Shown here: one piece after another, positions 19,167 to 28,279 of the stretch
Layout of the letters: the number at the start of each line of letters is the position of its first letter
Position numbering within the stretch: the stretch's first letter is position 1
Origin: Sunxiuqinia sp965372405
Lineage (GTDB): Bacteria; Bacteroidota; Bacteroidia; Bacteroidales; Prolixibacteraceae
Reading direction: 5' to 3'
Assembly: GCA_965372405.1 (NCBI GenBank)
Contig: CBDVCE010000003.1
Location: 1 to 64,000, forward strand
DNA: 64,000 bases
Made by a program: the position numbers and the translations under genes
The notes under the pieces: model-generated
The model's database searches: none
What the model saw: only the letters and a program-made list of their open reading frames with translations
What the model was told of the DNA's origin: nothing

Positions 19167-20499
19167 TTATAAATTTTCAGATTCAATTTGTTCTAAAGTT
19201 TTGTTTTTGGTCTCGAAGAGAAACTTTCGATACAGGAAGAAACTGGAGAATGTCATTGCTGCAAAAAATGCGAAAACATAACCTATTCCAACACCATTAC
19301 TAAAAAGACCTACTATTATTGGGAATAGAAATTGGATTATTCCAGTTGTCCCCCAATTTAAAAAAGAAGCAACAGCTATTGCTCGTGAGCGAATGTTATT
19401 TGGAAATATTTCAGCAAGTAATACCCATACTACTGCACCAACCGATGATGCAAAAAATGCAACATAGCCTACCAACAGGAATAACAATAACCATCCGCCA
19501 ATAGTGCCTGTAATAAATGCAAATGCAAACAAGCCCAGAAAAATTGTCATTCCCAGCGTTCCGATAAGCAATAACTTCTTTCGTCCAACCTTATCAATAA
19601 GAAACATGGCTAAGATTGTAAAAACAAGATTTGTAAAACCTATTGCAACAGTTTGTCCAATCGCTGAGTTAGTTGAAAAACCTGCCTGTCGGAAGATATC
19701 TGTAGCGTAATACATAACAGTTCCAATACCTGTAAGCTGAGAAAAAACACCAATCATAATTCCAATATACACCAGCTTTTTATATGGTTTTTTAAAGATT
19801 GGCACATTCACCTTTTCTTTATCTTTTTCTATAGAATTCTGAATGTCTTTCAGGATTTCTTCAGGATCGCCAATTTTATTAACCATCCTAAATTACTTCA
19901 CGAGCTTCATCAATTTGATTTTTCTGTACTAACCAACGAGGGCTTCTTGCCACAAAAAATAGAAGTACCAAAAAGAATAATGATGGTATTCCCATCGAGA
20001 GGAACATATACCGCCAGTTATTATCACCTGTATCAATAAGAATGTAATCAATAAAAAAGGCTAAAAGAATACCAATTACTATCGCTAGTTGAAAAGTGAC
20101 AGTCAACCTTCCTCTATATTTTGCAGGTGAAATTTCAGAAATGTACATTGGTGAAATAACCGATGCTCCACCAACAGCAATACCTCCAATAAAACGACCA
20201 AAAATAAAGACTGAAATTGACGGTGCAAATCCAGTTGCAATTGCAGAAATCAAAAACAAAACAGCCATTACTTTTAGCATGTAACGCCTTCCATACTTAT
20301 CGCCTGGCTTGCCAATAAATGCAGCACCAAAAATACATCCCACAAGTGCTGAGCTAACAGCCCAGCCAACCATCGCATCACTTAGTTGAAAATGAGCTGT
20401 GAAAAATGGCATTGCCCCATTAATCACTGCCGTATCAAATCCAAAAAGCAAGCCACCAAGTGCACCAATTAACGTGTAAATAATTATTTTCTTATTCAT
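19167..20499 (-). pseudogene. sugar-porter MFS transporter broken by a +1 frameshift
   Basis: Two adjacent frames encode the two halves of one sugar-porter permease of about 445 residues. The N-terminal half (19888-20499, 203 residues) has GGLLFGFDTAVINGA, GDKYGRR, the GRFIGGIAVG segment and PMYISEISPAKYRGRL, and runs into TAG after REVI. The C-terminal half (19167-19886, 239 residues) has SQLTGIGTVMYYA and a DKVGRKK loop. Skipping one base near 19894 joins them as REV-FRMVNKIGDPEEI, exactly the expected central-loop sequence. This is either a real inactivating insertion or a sequencing error; both halves otherwise look under selection. It overlaps the 2-epimerase gene by 4 bases and would have imported a monosaccharide or disaccharide. 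Confidence 0.85.
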
Positions 20500-21752
20500 T
20501 GATTTATAGTTAATTGATCAATACGTTCAACAAGCTCTAACATAGCACGACCATTGTGATACGGGCATTTCCAGGGATCAATCTTCCAATTATTTTTGTA
20601 ATATGGAGAGGGATCATCTTCTGGTTCGATAAGATATGGAACACCTAAGCGGTTAACTTTCGTGAACCACTCTCCTCCTTCATGATCGATTACACAACGA
20701 TCAATAAAATCCCACGCCAGCTTTACAGTTCCCCAATATATATCATCACCTTTTAGTTGAAACATATTCATAAAACCAACCAAATTCTCTGCTTGTGGCC
20801 ACCAGTGTTTATTGGTACGAACATGACTTCCAAAACGTGTTGATTCAAGAAACAAACCACCATCTTTATCTACTCCAACGCGAAGAACTGCATCAGCCAT
20901 TTTCAAGATCATTGGCTTAATTTTCTCAATGATTGCCTCATCTCCAAGAATCTCAGCAGCTTCCCAGATCAACCAGGATGCTTCAATATCATGTCCAAAT
21001 GAGCAGATTCCTTTTGAGCTTTCGGCTTCAGAGAATTCAGAATTAAAGAAAATTCCCAAATGTCCAGTCTCACGAATGATATTATTAATGAATATTTCCA
21101 GCAATTCGGTTAAGCGTTGTTTAATAAGATCACCCTTCCAAACTTTATAAACCGCAGCATAAGCCTCAAGAACATGCAAGTGCGTATTCATCGATTTTGG
21201 CTCATTATTATCAGCCATTCGGTTTTCTTCGTATATTTTCCAGTCCCGGGTAAATGACTCTAAATATCCTGGATTATCAGGATCTTTCGTTTTTTCATCC
21301 AGAAAGTAGAAGAAATCATGAATGACTTTCATCACATCAGCAGCAGGATTAAACTCATAATACTTGCACAATGAATAAATTACAAAAGCCTGCGCATAAG
21401 TATGCTTAATATCATTAGCCACTTCATTATCCGAAGAAAGTTCCATATAAAAACCACCATGCTCTTTATCGGCAAAATCTTCAGTAACGACACGGTATGC
21501 TTTATGAGCAATTTCTTCATATCCTTTACCCGGATAAGTTTTTGCAGCAGCAGCAAATGTCCATAAAATTCGTGCATTCAACACACTGGTTTTATTAGCT
21601 GACAAAACAGGTTTATTCTCTAAATCAACAGCTCCATAAAAACCATTACCGTCTTTTTCAACGCCATACTTCATCCAGTATGAAAGGATATTGCCATGTA
21701 GTTCCTTTTCAAATATCTCTTTATATTCTAATAATTCATTTTTAAAGCTCAT
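20496..21752 (-). CDS. N-acylglucosamine/cellobiose 2-epimerase family enzyme
   Basis: A 418-residue cytoplasmic (alpha/alpha)6-barrel sugar epimerase/isomerase. Cellobiose 2-epimerase-type signatures are present: SMNTHLHVLEAYA (His191, His193), SFGHDIEASW (His254), HWWPQAE and CPYHNGRAMLEL (His399). These His residues match the catalytic set of enzymes converting the reducing-end sugar, for example mannosyl-mannose to mannosyl-glucose ahead of a GH130 phosphorylase. Free mannose to fructose or glucose isomerisation is the alternative. It overlaps the permease start by 4 bases and lies 10 bases after the second URO-D-type gene, so it is firmly inside the operon. Confidence 0.9.
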   Translation of the reverse strand: MSFKNELLEYKEIFEKELHGNILSYWMKYGVEKDGNGFYGAVDLENKPVLSANKTSVLNARILWTFAAAAKTYPGKGYEEIAHKAYRVVTEDFADKEHGGFYMELSSDNEVANDIKHTYAQAFVIYSLCKYYEFNPAADVMKVIHDFFYFLDEKTKDPDNPGYLESFTRDWKIYEENRMADNNEPKSMNTHLHVLEAYAAVYKVWKGDLIKQRLTELLEIFINNIIRETGHLGIFFNSEFSEAESSKGICSFGHDIEASWLIWEAAEILGDEAIIEKIKPMILKMADAVLRVGVDKDGGLFLESTRFGSHVRTNKHWWPQAENLVGFMNMFQLKGDDIYWGTVKLAWDFIDRCVIDHEGGEWFTKVNRLGVPYLIEPEDDPSPYYKNNWKIDPWKCPYHNGRAMLELVERIDQLTINQ

Positions 21753-21762
21753 ACCCTTTTGT

Positions 21763-22869
21763 CTATTTGTTGTATTTACCGTATTGATCTACTAATTCTC
21801 TGACTCTTTTCACTCTAGACTCTAATCCATCAGGGGGAACCTGATCCGCAACCCCCAATACAAACCGAGGCTTTTGAACCATTACTTCTATAACGTGCTT
21901 CACATGACGCTCAAATTCTTCCTCGCTTACATTTGGGGTGAAATATACTCCCGGCAAACCTCCCCAAAGTATGCTATTAGAATCACCGGCTAAATCTTCA
22001 AGATCTTCAAATTTTAAATCACCAACAGGATGTGGAGTCAATGCCTCAAGTACACTAAAACCAACTGATGCTTCTTCTGCAATCAATCCTCCTAAGGTGC
22101 CATCCATATGGATAAATGAATACTTTCCGGCCTCCTTAATCTTGGTAGTCCACTCTTCCTGATAAGCACGCATATACATTTCAAAGAAATCCGGACCTAC
22201 CATTTCCGAAGATAGATTTTCAGGAATCATTAGTACTTCGGCAGGACTGTCAACAGCAATTTGTGCAGCTTGATCAAAAGCTATTTTCATGGTATCCAAT
22301 AAATCCTGAAATTCCTCAGGCATTGTCATTGCAGCCATAGTTAAAGCCATCATATCAGCTTCCAAAGCAAGTAAGTGCATAAATGGGCTTTTGGGCAAAT
22401 AGCAAAGTACTACACCCTGATCTCCAACTTGTTCTTTACGCTTGTGCGCAAAATCATAATCCGGCTCAAAGCGAGTATTCTCATAAATGTGCTTCATGAT
22501 CGGAATATCAGCCTCTGACTTAAAGAAATGCTCAGTTGGGCCTTCAGTGTAGGACGCAGGAATGTATTCCCAGCACTCACGGACAGATCCTATTTTAGTA
22601 ATAATTTCTTTGAAACGGCTGTTCCCTTCAGTCCATTCTTTTACCTCACAATTATCAATGATTTGTTTATAAGGAAAATAGCCTTGCAAATAAAAGCCAA
22701 CACCCAGATCCTTATGCCACTGGACATAATCATCCGACTGTGTAAAACCTTCTGGTTTCTTCCCCATCTTAATCAAAGAATTTGCCCAATAATCGAGATC
22801 ACCAGCCCATGGAATTTGGTCAGGCTGCTCCCCTTTGAGGATTGTTAAAATCCTTTCTCGTGGTGTCAT
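21763..22869 (-). CDS. URO-D superfamily protein lacking the zinc cysteines
   Basis: A 368-residue protein of the same fold as the product at 18133-19155 (TPRERILTILKGEQPDQIPW at the start is the family's N-terminal signature). The His-x-Cys motif is replaced by FIHMDGTLGG and the distal Cys region by LGVADQVPPDG, so it cannot hold zinc in the same way. It may bind a different substrate or methyl acceptor, or act as partner of the motif-bearing copy. It lies 23 bases after the first GH38 gene stop and 10 bases before the epimerase. I do not assign a reaction. Confidence 0.85.
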   Translation of the reverse strand: MTPRERILTILKGEQPDQIPWAGDLDYWANSLIKMGKKPEGFTQSDDYVQWHKDLGVGFYLQGYFPYKQIIDNCEVKEWTEGNSRFKEIITKIGSVRECWEYIPASYTEGPTEHFFKSEADIPIMKHIYENTRFEPDYDFAHKRKEQVGDQGVVLCYLPKSPFMHLLALEADMMALTMAAMTMPEEFQDLLDTMKIAFDQAAQIAVDSPAEVLMIPENLSSEMVGPDFFEMYMRAYQEEWTTKIKEAGKYSFIHMDGTLGGLIAEEASVGFSVLEALTPHPVGDLKFEDLEDLAGDSNSILWGGLPGVYFTPNVSEEEFERHVKHVIEVMVQKPRFVLGVADQVPPDGLESRVKRVRELVDQYGKYNK

Positions 22870-22892
22870 CTATTTGGTTTTTGGTTTCTGTT

Positions 22893-25586
22893 TTATTTTA
22901 ATTTGATGGTAGCAATCTCATACTTGCCCACTTCAACCTTCAAGTTCTTCTTTTTGATTTTCAATTCGGCTTCTACTTCTTCAATCAGGTTCGTATCAAA
23001 AGCTTTATTAAATGATTTCCAAAGTGATAGATTAACTTCAGATTTATGTCCATCGAGATTATAAAATCGAATTGCAACACCATCTTCATTTTCAGCCTTC
23101 TTCATAGCTGTTACAATGATATTCTCCTCATTAACACCCAAAAAGCTTTGACTTTCTGCCAGACTTGCTGTTGCATATTGCACCGGTGCAACTACAGCAA
23201 AAAGAGGCTCATTACTTTCTTTCCCAAAGCGAGTTCCGTTTTTCCAACCCTCTTCATGAGAAGTAATTGAAAATGAAAAACTATGATTTCCTGTTTGGTG
23301 ATAATCATTTCCTTCACCATGACAACTGCGGCGTGAAGCCAATAAAATAGGCTGCAGAATGGTTCCGCTTAATTCTTTCCCCGTTGGATCAATATAATCC
23401 ATTCCTACAACACTTGAAGAAAGAGTAAGCCCAAATCCATCACCAGATGCATTAATCCAATTCTCAATTCCTCGTGGATGTAGTTCTCTGCAAGGAGTAT
23501 CGTATCCAAAACCTGCAATTCCTTCCATTTCGCTTTTACCAACTTCTACAACACCATATGGTACCTCATAAGCAATTTCTCCATCTACAATATTTAAAGG
23601 CATTGCCATTCGGTATTCGCGGAACATGGTTCCATCAAAATTATTGACAGCCACATCAAAGTCTATTTTTTTAGTTTGATGATAGATAGTAACCGTTAAT
23701 TCAGCCACTGCATTCCGGATAGGTTGTCGGTACTTATAAGATGTCAAGACATCTCCATCAGCTACTACAGTCCAGTTGCTCTTATAATTTCCGGTTTTAT
23801 CAAATCCCTCCATCTCCACCTGCTGTACTTCAAAAAACTCACCAGCACCATTTCCTTCTGATTTCATGGTAAAGATTTCACCTGCTTTAAAGAAGCTGGC
23901 ATCAATCAATTCTTTATTCAATTGTTTATCAATTAAACTTGAGATTCCACCATCAGTGAATTCAACTTTGAAAAAATCATTTTCAATAGTCGGAGTAAAT
24001 TTCTTTGCTTCTGTTGTTTTATTTTCTTTCGATAATTTGATGTAATAAGTATCAAAACCAACGGAAGGCACATTTTCAGCCACAAATTTGATTTTAGCAG
24101 ATTTCAAATAACCATTAGAATCTTTTACAACATCATCAAGTTGAACTGGAATTTCATTTCCCTCTTTTGAATATAGCTTTAATGATTTGGCTGTTACTGG
24201 ATCAAATTTCATCGAACATGTAACAGGACTCGTGCGCTCCCAACTTAAACTATTAAATACCACAACAGGAGAACCCTTATCTTCTGATACTTTTACTTTG
24301 GAGGCAAGTGACTGAATTGAATTATCCAATAAGTTTTTTGCTTTCTCATGAGCATCAGCAAATCGTGTCAGAAAAATAGCATCTGTACTAACGCCGCCTT
24401 TCCCTCCCCAGCCATGATCAGGATAAATTTTTGATTCCCAGGCTTGACTGAATAATTCTACCGGATATTTTGAAAATGAACCATCAACCATTGCATTGGC
24501 AGTTGCAAACTTCTCTGCAGCGGGCAATAACATATCAGCTTGTCGGCTGTGATCCATTGCCCAATGATGTGAAGGCCCATGAATATAAACCCAGACGTTT
24601 GGACGTTCTCCGAGCAGCGTAGGTATTTCTTTAGTTGACTTCCTGATTTGTTTGAAAAACTTATCCAAGGTTGAGAATTTAATTTCAGGAATTTTCACTT
24701 TCAATCGCTCACCTTTCTCATTTTCAACTTCTTTCAGATTGTTCCAAATTGCAATAAATGGATCTAGATTTTCAACGGGTTCTTTTGCCCAGATAAACTC
24801 AAAATTCAATACAGCAGGCATTACCGTTTCTTGCCCTTGAATATCATTATAACCCGTTGACCACACCAAGGCCTGACTGGCTAGTTCTTTAATTGCTTCT
24901 TCATTCTCCATACCTAGAACATTATAAAAATCGATATAATGTCCAGGTGTGTATGTTGTTACTTTTGAACCATCGGGGCTAAGCCAATCAAATACGCCTC
25001 GCTCATGACGGCTGATAAACATGTTATCAACCCCTGCCTTTGCCAATAGCTGGGGCATTTGCAAACTTCTGCCCGGCACATCAGAATTGTAATAAGATGT
25101 GGCATTGTAACCATCAAATTCATTCTTCAGCCACAACTTCCCCAGATAAAACTGACGGGCTAAAGACTCAGAGAAATACATCTCTTCGTAAGGCTGGGTG
25201 TAAGTTGAACCAATCAACATCCTGCCTTCTTTCAAACGTTTCGTAATTTCAGCTTTCTTTTCAGGATGTCTTTCAATGTATTCCTGAATAATTGAGGCTT
25301 GCTCAATATCCATTTCAAAACCCGGTTCATCTTCCAATCGTTGCATAAATGGCGTAATCCATTGGGTGTCGCGCATAGCCACACACTTCTCAATCTCATC
25401 CACCCAACCCAAATCTTGATGGGTGGTTAGCGAAAGAAGTACACTTCCATCTGCTAACGGAGAATTAGAAACTTTTTTCAATATGTCAAAAGTCTCATTG
25501 CTAACTTTTAAAACTTCCTGGCTACTTGCAGAAAAACCTAAGGCAACAAAAAGAATACTTACTATTATCTTTTGAAATCGTTCCAT
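22893..25586 (-). CDS. GH38-type alpha-mannosidase, secreted (copy 1 of 3 in tandem)
   Basis: An 897-residue retaining, metal-dependent alpha-mannosidase. A type I signal peptide ends near residue 22 (SASS). The GH38 N-terminal catalytic domain has metal-binding THQDLGW (His56, Asp58), QPYEEM, and YYNSDVPGRS with probable nucleophile Asp169. The IHGPSHHWA and YPDHGWGGKGG motifs follow, the latter probably supplying further metal ligands. The C-terminal half is the beta-sandwich GH38 C region. Close relatives at 25597 and 28280 share all these motifs, showing a local triplication. Spacing is 10 bases from the upstream copy. Linkage specificity cannot be read. Confidence 0.93.
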   Translation of the reverse strand: MERFQKIIVSILFVALGFSASSQEVLKVSNETFDILKKVSNSPLADGSVLLSLTTHQDLGWVDEIEKCVAMRDTQWITPFMQRLEDEPGFEMDIEQASIIQEYIERHPEKKAEITKRLKEGRMLIGSTYTQPYEEMYFSESLARQFYLGKLWLKNEFDGYNATSYYNSDVPGRSLQMPQLLAKAGVDNMFISRHERGVFDWLSPDGSKVTTYTPGHYIDFYNVLGMENEEAIKELASQALVWSTGYNDIQGQETVMPAVLNFEFIWAKEPVENLDPFIAIWNNLKEVENEKGERLKVKIPEIKFSTLDKFFKQIRKSTKEIPTLLGERPNVWVYIHGPSHHWAMDHSRQADMLLPAAEKFATANAMVDGSFSKYPVELFSQAWESKIYPDHGWGGKGGVSTDAIFLTRFADAHEKAKNLLDNSIQSLASKVKVSEDKGSPVVVFNSLSWERTSPVTCSMKFDPVTAKSLKLYSKEGNEIPVQLDDVVKDSNGYLKSAKIKFVAENVPSVGFDTYYIKLSKENKTTEAKKFTPTIENDFFKVEFTDGGISSLIDKQLNKELIDASFFKAGEIFTMKSEGNGAGEFFEVQQVEMEGFDKTGNYKSNWTVVADGDVLTSYKYRQPIRNAVAELTVTIYHQTKKIDFDVAVNNFDGTMFREYRMAMPLNIVDGEIAYEVPYGVVEVGKSEMEGIAGFGYDTPCRELHPRGIENWINASGDGFGLTLSSSVVGMDYIDPTGKELSGTILQPILLASRRSCHGEGNDYHQTGNHSFSFSITSHEEGWKNGTRFGKESNEPLFAVVAPVQYATASLAESQSFLGVNEENIIVTAMKKAENEDGVAIRFYNLDGHKSEVNLSLWKSFNKAFDTNLIEEVEAELKIKKKNLKVEVGKYEIATIKLK

Positions 25587-25596
25587 AAATCAATCT

Positions 25597-28260
25597 CTAA
25601 AATTTTAATTTAAATGTCTCAATTGCATATTTCCCAACTTCGAAAGCATCATTGCTTTTACTTATTCTAATTGGTTCTTCTTCTATGATATTGGTTTTCC
25701 AGCTTTCTTTTACCGGTTTAAAAAAATCAACTTTTACTTCTGAATAAACTCCTTCAATATCGTAACAACGTAGCACTACATTATTGTCGTCTTCACATTT
25801 TTTAATCGTTGAAACCACAACATTTTTCTTATCAACTTTAGCAAAAGAGAATGAATCCGAATTCACACCATTTTGTGGTTTATTTTTAAAAACGAGAACA
25901 TCCATTGGTTGGTTAGCCTGATCCCCGAATGCACGTCCATCATTCCAATTAAAACCAGAAGAAGGGCTCCACCAGATGCTACCAAACGAAGTAAAGCTAA
26001 ACTTGAAATGATGGTTTCCTCTCTGAAGATACCAATTTGAGTCACTGCTTCCATTACAACTTCTGCGAGTTGCAAAAAGAATTGGCTGTAAAATGATATC
26101 CTTAGAATCATTATTCGCTGGATTAATCCAATCAAATGTTGCAACATCAGTACTGATAGTCATACCCTTATTATCATCCCAAAAGGAAAACCAATCCTGT
26201 ACCTCACGGGGATGGATCTCAGGACAAGGAGTATCATAAATTTGTTCCGGTTTTGAAAAGCCACCGGGCATTGGCAATTCATCTTTACCTACTTCAATAA
26301 CCGCCATTGGGCTTTTATACGCAACATTACCCTTACCTGCATCATTATTCACAGGAAAAGCCACACGATACTCACGTGAATGCGTTCCATCAAACCCAAG
26401 AATATCAACTTCAAAATCAATCTTTTTGTGATAATTATAAACAATTAGTCGTTGTTTAACCGTGCAATGTTTCCAAGGATGTTGTGTTTCAAGAACTGCA
26501 CGGACAGGCCCATTTTCAACCAATTGCCAGGATGGTGAGTACTGGCTCATTTTTGCAAAGCCATTCATAGTTGGTTGTTGAACTCTTGTAAACTCACCTG
26601 CACCATGACCTACTGATTCAAGAGCAAACACTTCTCCAAACAAGAAATCGCTTTCTGAAACCAGTTCTTGCTGGATATACCTATCCATAATGGAACTTAT
26701 TCCGCCAGGTTTTAACTTAATGGAATAAAATTGATTGGCTAGTTCTTCTCCATCGTAATCCATCCTTAGCTGCTCATCTTCTCCAGATTGACCTGGCAAA
26801 AGGTAATAAGTTTTATAACCATGAGCTGGAACACTTTCAGCAATAAATACAAATTTCAGCCAGGAGTCGCTATCATTATTATCTGCAGCTATAAATTGAT
26901 AATTAATATTTTTTCCAGCTCCATCAACTAACTTAAAGTTAGAGTCGTACATTCCTTCTGTATTCAAACTAAATGTTACAGGATCATTACGTTCCCATGA
27001 CAATGAGTTAAAGACTACTACCGGGATTCCATCCTTTTTAAAATCAATATTCTGTGCAATGTTGTTAATAGATTGCTCCACTATATTATCTGCAATCTGT
27101 CCTGCATTTTCGAACTTTGTACGAAACAATTTATCGGTAATATGTCCAAAACGACCACCCCAGCCGTGGTCTGCATAAATTCCATCTTCCCAACCTTTTG
27201 TAAGTTCTGCTTGTGGATAATTACTAAAATCATTTTTGATCAATGCGTCAAAAGTTGCAAACTTCTCGGCTGCAACCAATCTTCTGGAAGCATATCTGGA
27301 TGCTTTCAATGCTCTTTCATGTCCAGGCCCATGAATGTACAACCACACATTAGGACGCTCACCCATAATTGAATCTGGCTTACCTGAACGAACAGCAGCC
27401 TCAATAGCTTTTGCTCCTGTTGAGTAATTGATGAAAGGCATATCAGATTGATCATTCTCAACTTTCCCATTCCACTCAGCAAAATACTTGTCATAGTTCA
27501 ACGGTTCTGAGAAATCATGAGAGCTGATGTAAATATAGTCAGGAGACAATTTTCTTTTAGTGTAGTACCCATTCCAATTATTTAGCATTTCAGTAAAAGC
27601 AGCAGTTCGTTCTTCTTCTGTTTTAGAATTACGAATCGGACGGCCAGAACATTCATATTGGCCAGGAGTCCAGCAGGAAATATAGCTTCCATCAGGACTA
27701 TACCAATTATATAGGCCAGGTTCAAAACGACTAAATTGTAGATATTTCACTCCAGCTTTTGCAAACATTTGTGGACGCTGAGTAACCCGGGCAGGAACAT
27801 CTTCATCCCAGGCACAGGTATAGTTTCCTCCTGGAATCATTTTTTGCAATCTCTTCTTTCCTAAATATGTTTGGCGAATTAAAGCCTCGCCATCATACAT
27901 TCCTTCATAAGGTTGGTTGTAATTTGCCCCCCACTCTAACTGACCAGATTCAGTAAACTTCTTTATTTCTTCAAAACGATCAGGATGCCTTTCAAGATAT
28001 TCGTATAAGTTCATTGCATTTTCAACACAAAACTTAAATTCTGAATTTTCGGCCATCCGTTTAAGTGCTGGCGAAATCATATTCACATCCCTGAACTCAA
28101 TACACTTCTCAGGTGTATCCATCCAGGCAATATCCTGATGTGAAGAACTCACAATGTGGATGTTGCCTTTTGTGAAATAAGAATGATCTTTTTGCTCTTC
28201 CTGTCCATATGAAAGAATTGAAAGAGTTGAAAGAACAACGATTAGTAGTGATTTTTTCAT
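25597..28260 (-). CDS. GH38-type alpha-mannosidase, secreted (copy 2 of 3 in tandem)
   Basis: An 887-residue paralogue of its two neighbours. The signal peptide ends near residue 19 (LSYGQ). Catalytic features: SSHQDIAW (His41, Asp43), NQPYEGM, WDEDVPARV (probable nucleophile Asp154), YIHGPGHERA and ADHGWGGRFG. It differs from the other two by GAR/RV substitutions around the nucleophile loop and by a longer loop with SGFNWNDGRAFG in the C-terminal half, so it probably has a different linkage or branch specificity. It lies 19 bases after copy 3 and 10 bases before copy 1. Confidence 0.93.
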   Translation of the reverse strand: MKKSLLIVVLSTLSILSYGQEEQKDHSYFTKGNIHIVSSSHQDIAWMDTPEKCIEFRDVNMISPALKRMAENSEFKFCVENAMNLYEYLERHPDRFEEIKKFTESGQLEWGANYNQPYEGMYDGEALIRQTYLGKKRLQKMIPGGNYTCAWDEDVPARVTQRPQMFAKAGVKYLQFSRFEPGLYNWYSPDGSYISCWTPGQYECSGRPIRNSKTEEERTAAFTEMLNNWNGYYTKRKLSPDYIYISSHDFSEPLNYDKYFAEWNGKVENDQSDMPFINYSTGAKAIEAAVRSGKPDSIMGERPNVWLYIHGPGHERALKASRYASRRLVAAEKFATFDALIKNDFSNYPQAELTKGWEDGIYADHGWGGRFGHITDKLFRTKFENAGQIADNIVEQSINNIAQNIDFKKDGIPVVVFNSLSWERNDPVTFSLNTEGMYDSNFKLVDGAGKNINYQFIAADNNDSDSWLKFVFIAESVPAHGYKTYYLLPGQSGEDEQLRMDYDGEELANQFYSIKLKPGGISSIMDRYIQQELVSESDFLFGEVFALESVGHGAGEFTRVQQPTMNGFAKMSQYSPSWQLVENGPVRAVLETQHPWKHCTVKQRLIVYNYHKKIDFEVDILGFDGTHSREYRVAFPVNNDAGKGNVAYKSPMAVIEVGKDELPMPGGFSKPEQIYDTPCPEIHPREVQDWFSFWDDNKGMTISTDVATFDWINPANNDSKDIILQPILFATRRSCNGSSDSNWYLQRGNHHFKFSFTSFGSIWWSPSSGFNWNDGRAFGDQANQPMDVLVFKNKPQNGVNSDSFSFAKVDKKNVVVSTIKKCEDDNNVVLRCYDIEGVYSEVKVDFFKPVKESWKTNIIEEEPIRISKSNDAFEVGKYAIETFKLKF

Positions 28261-28279
28261 TGGTTGGTATATTTGGTTG

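Noticed and set aside
19886..19900. Programmed ribosomal frameshift in the permease
   Set aside because: No slippery heptamer or downstream structure is visible, and this family is not known for it.
19167..20499. Two separate small transporters
   Set aside because: Each frame holds only half of one sugar-porter fold and the junction lies in the central loop; one broken gene explains both.
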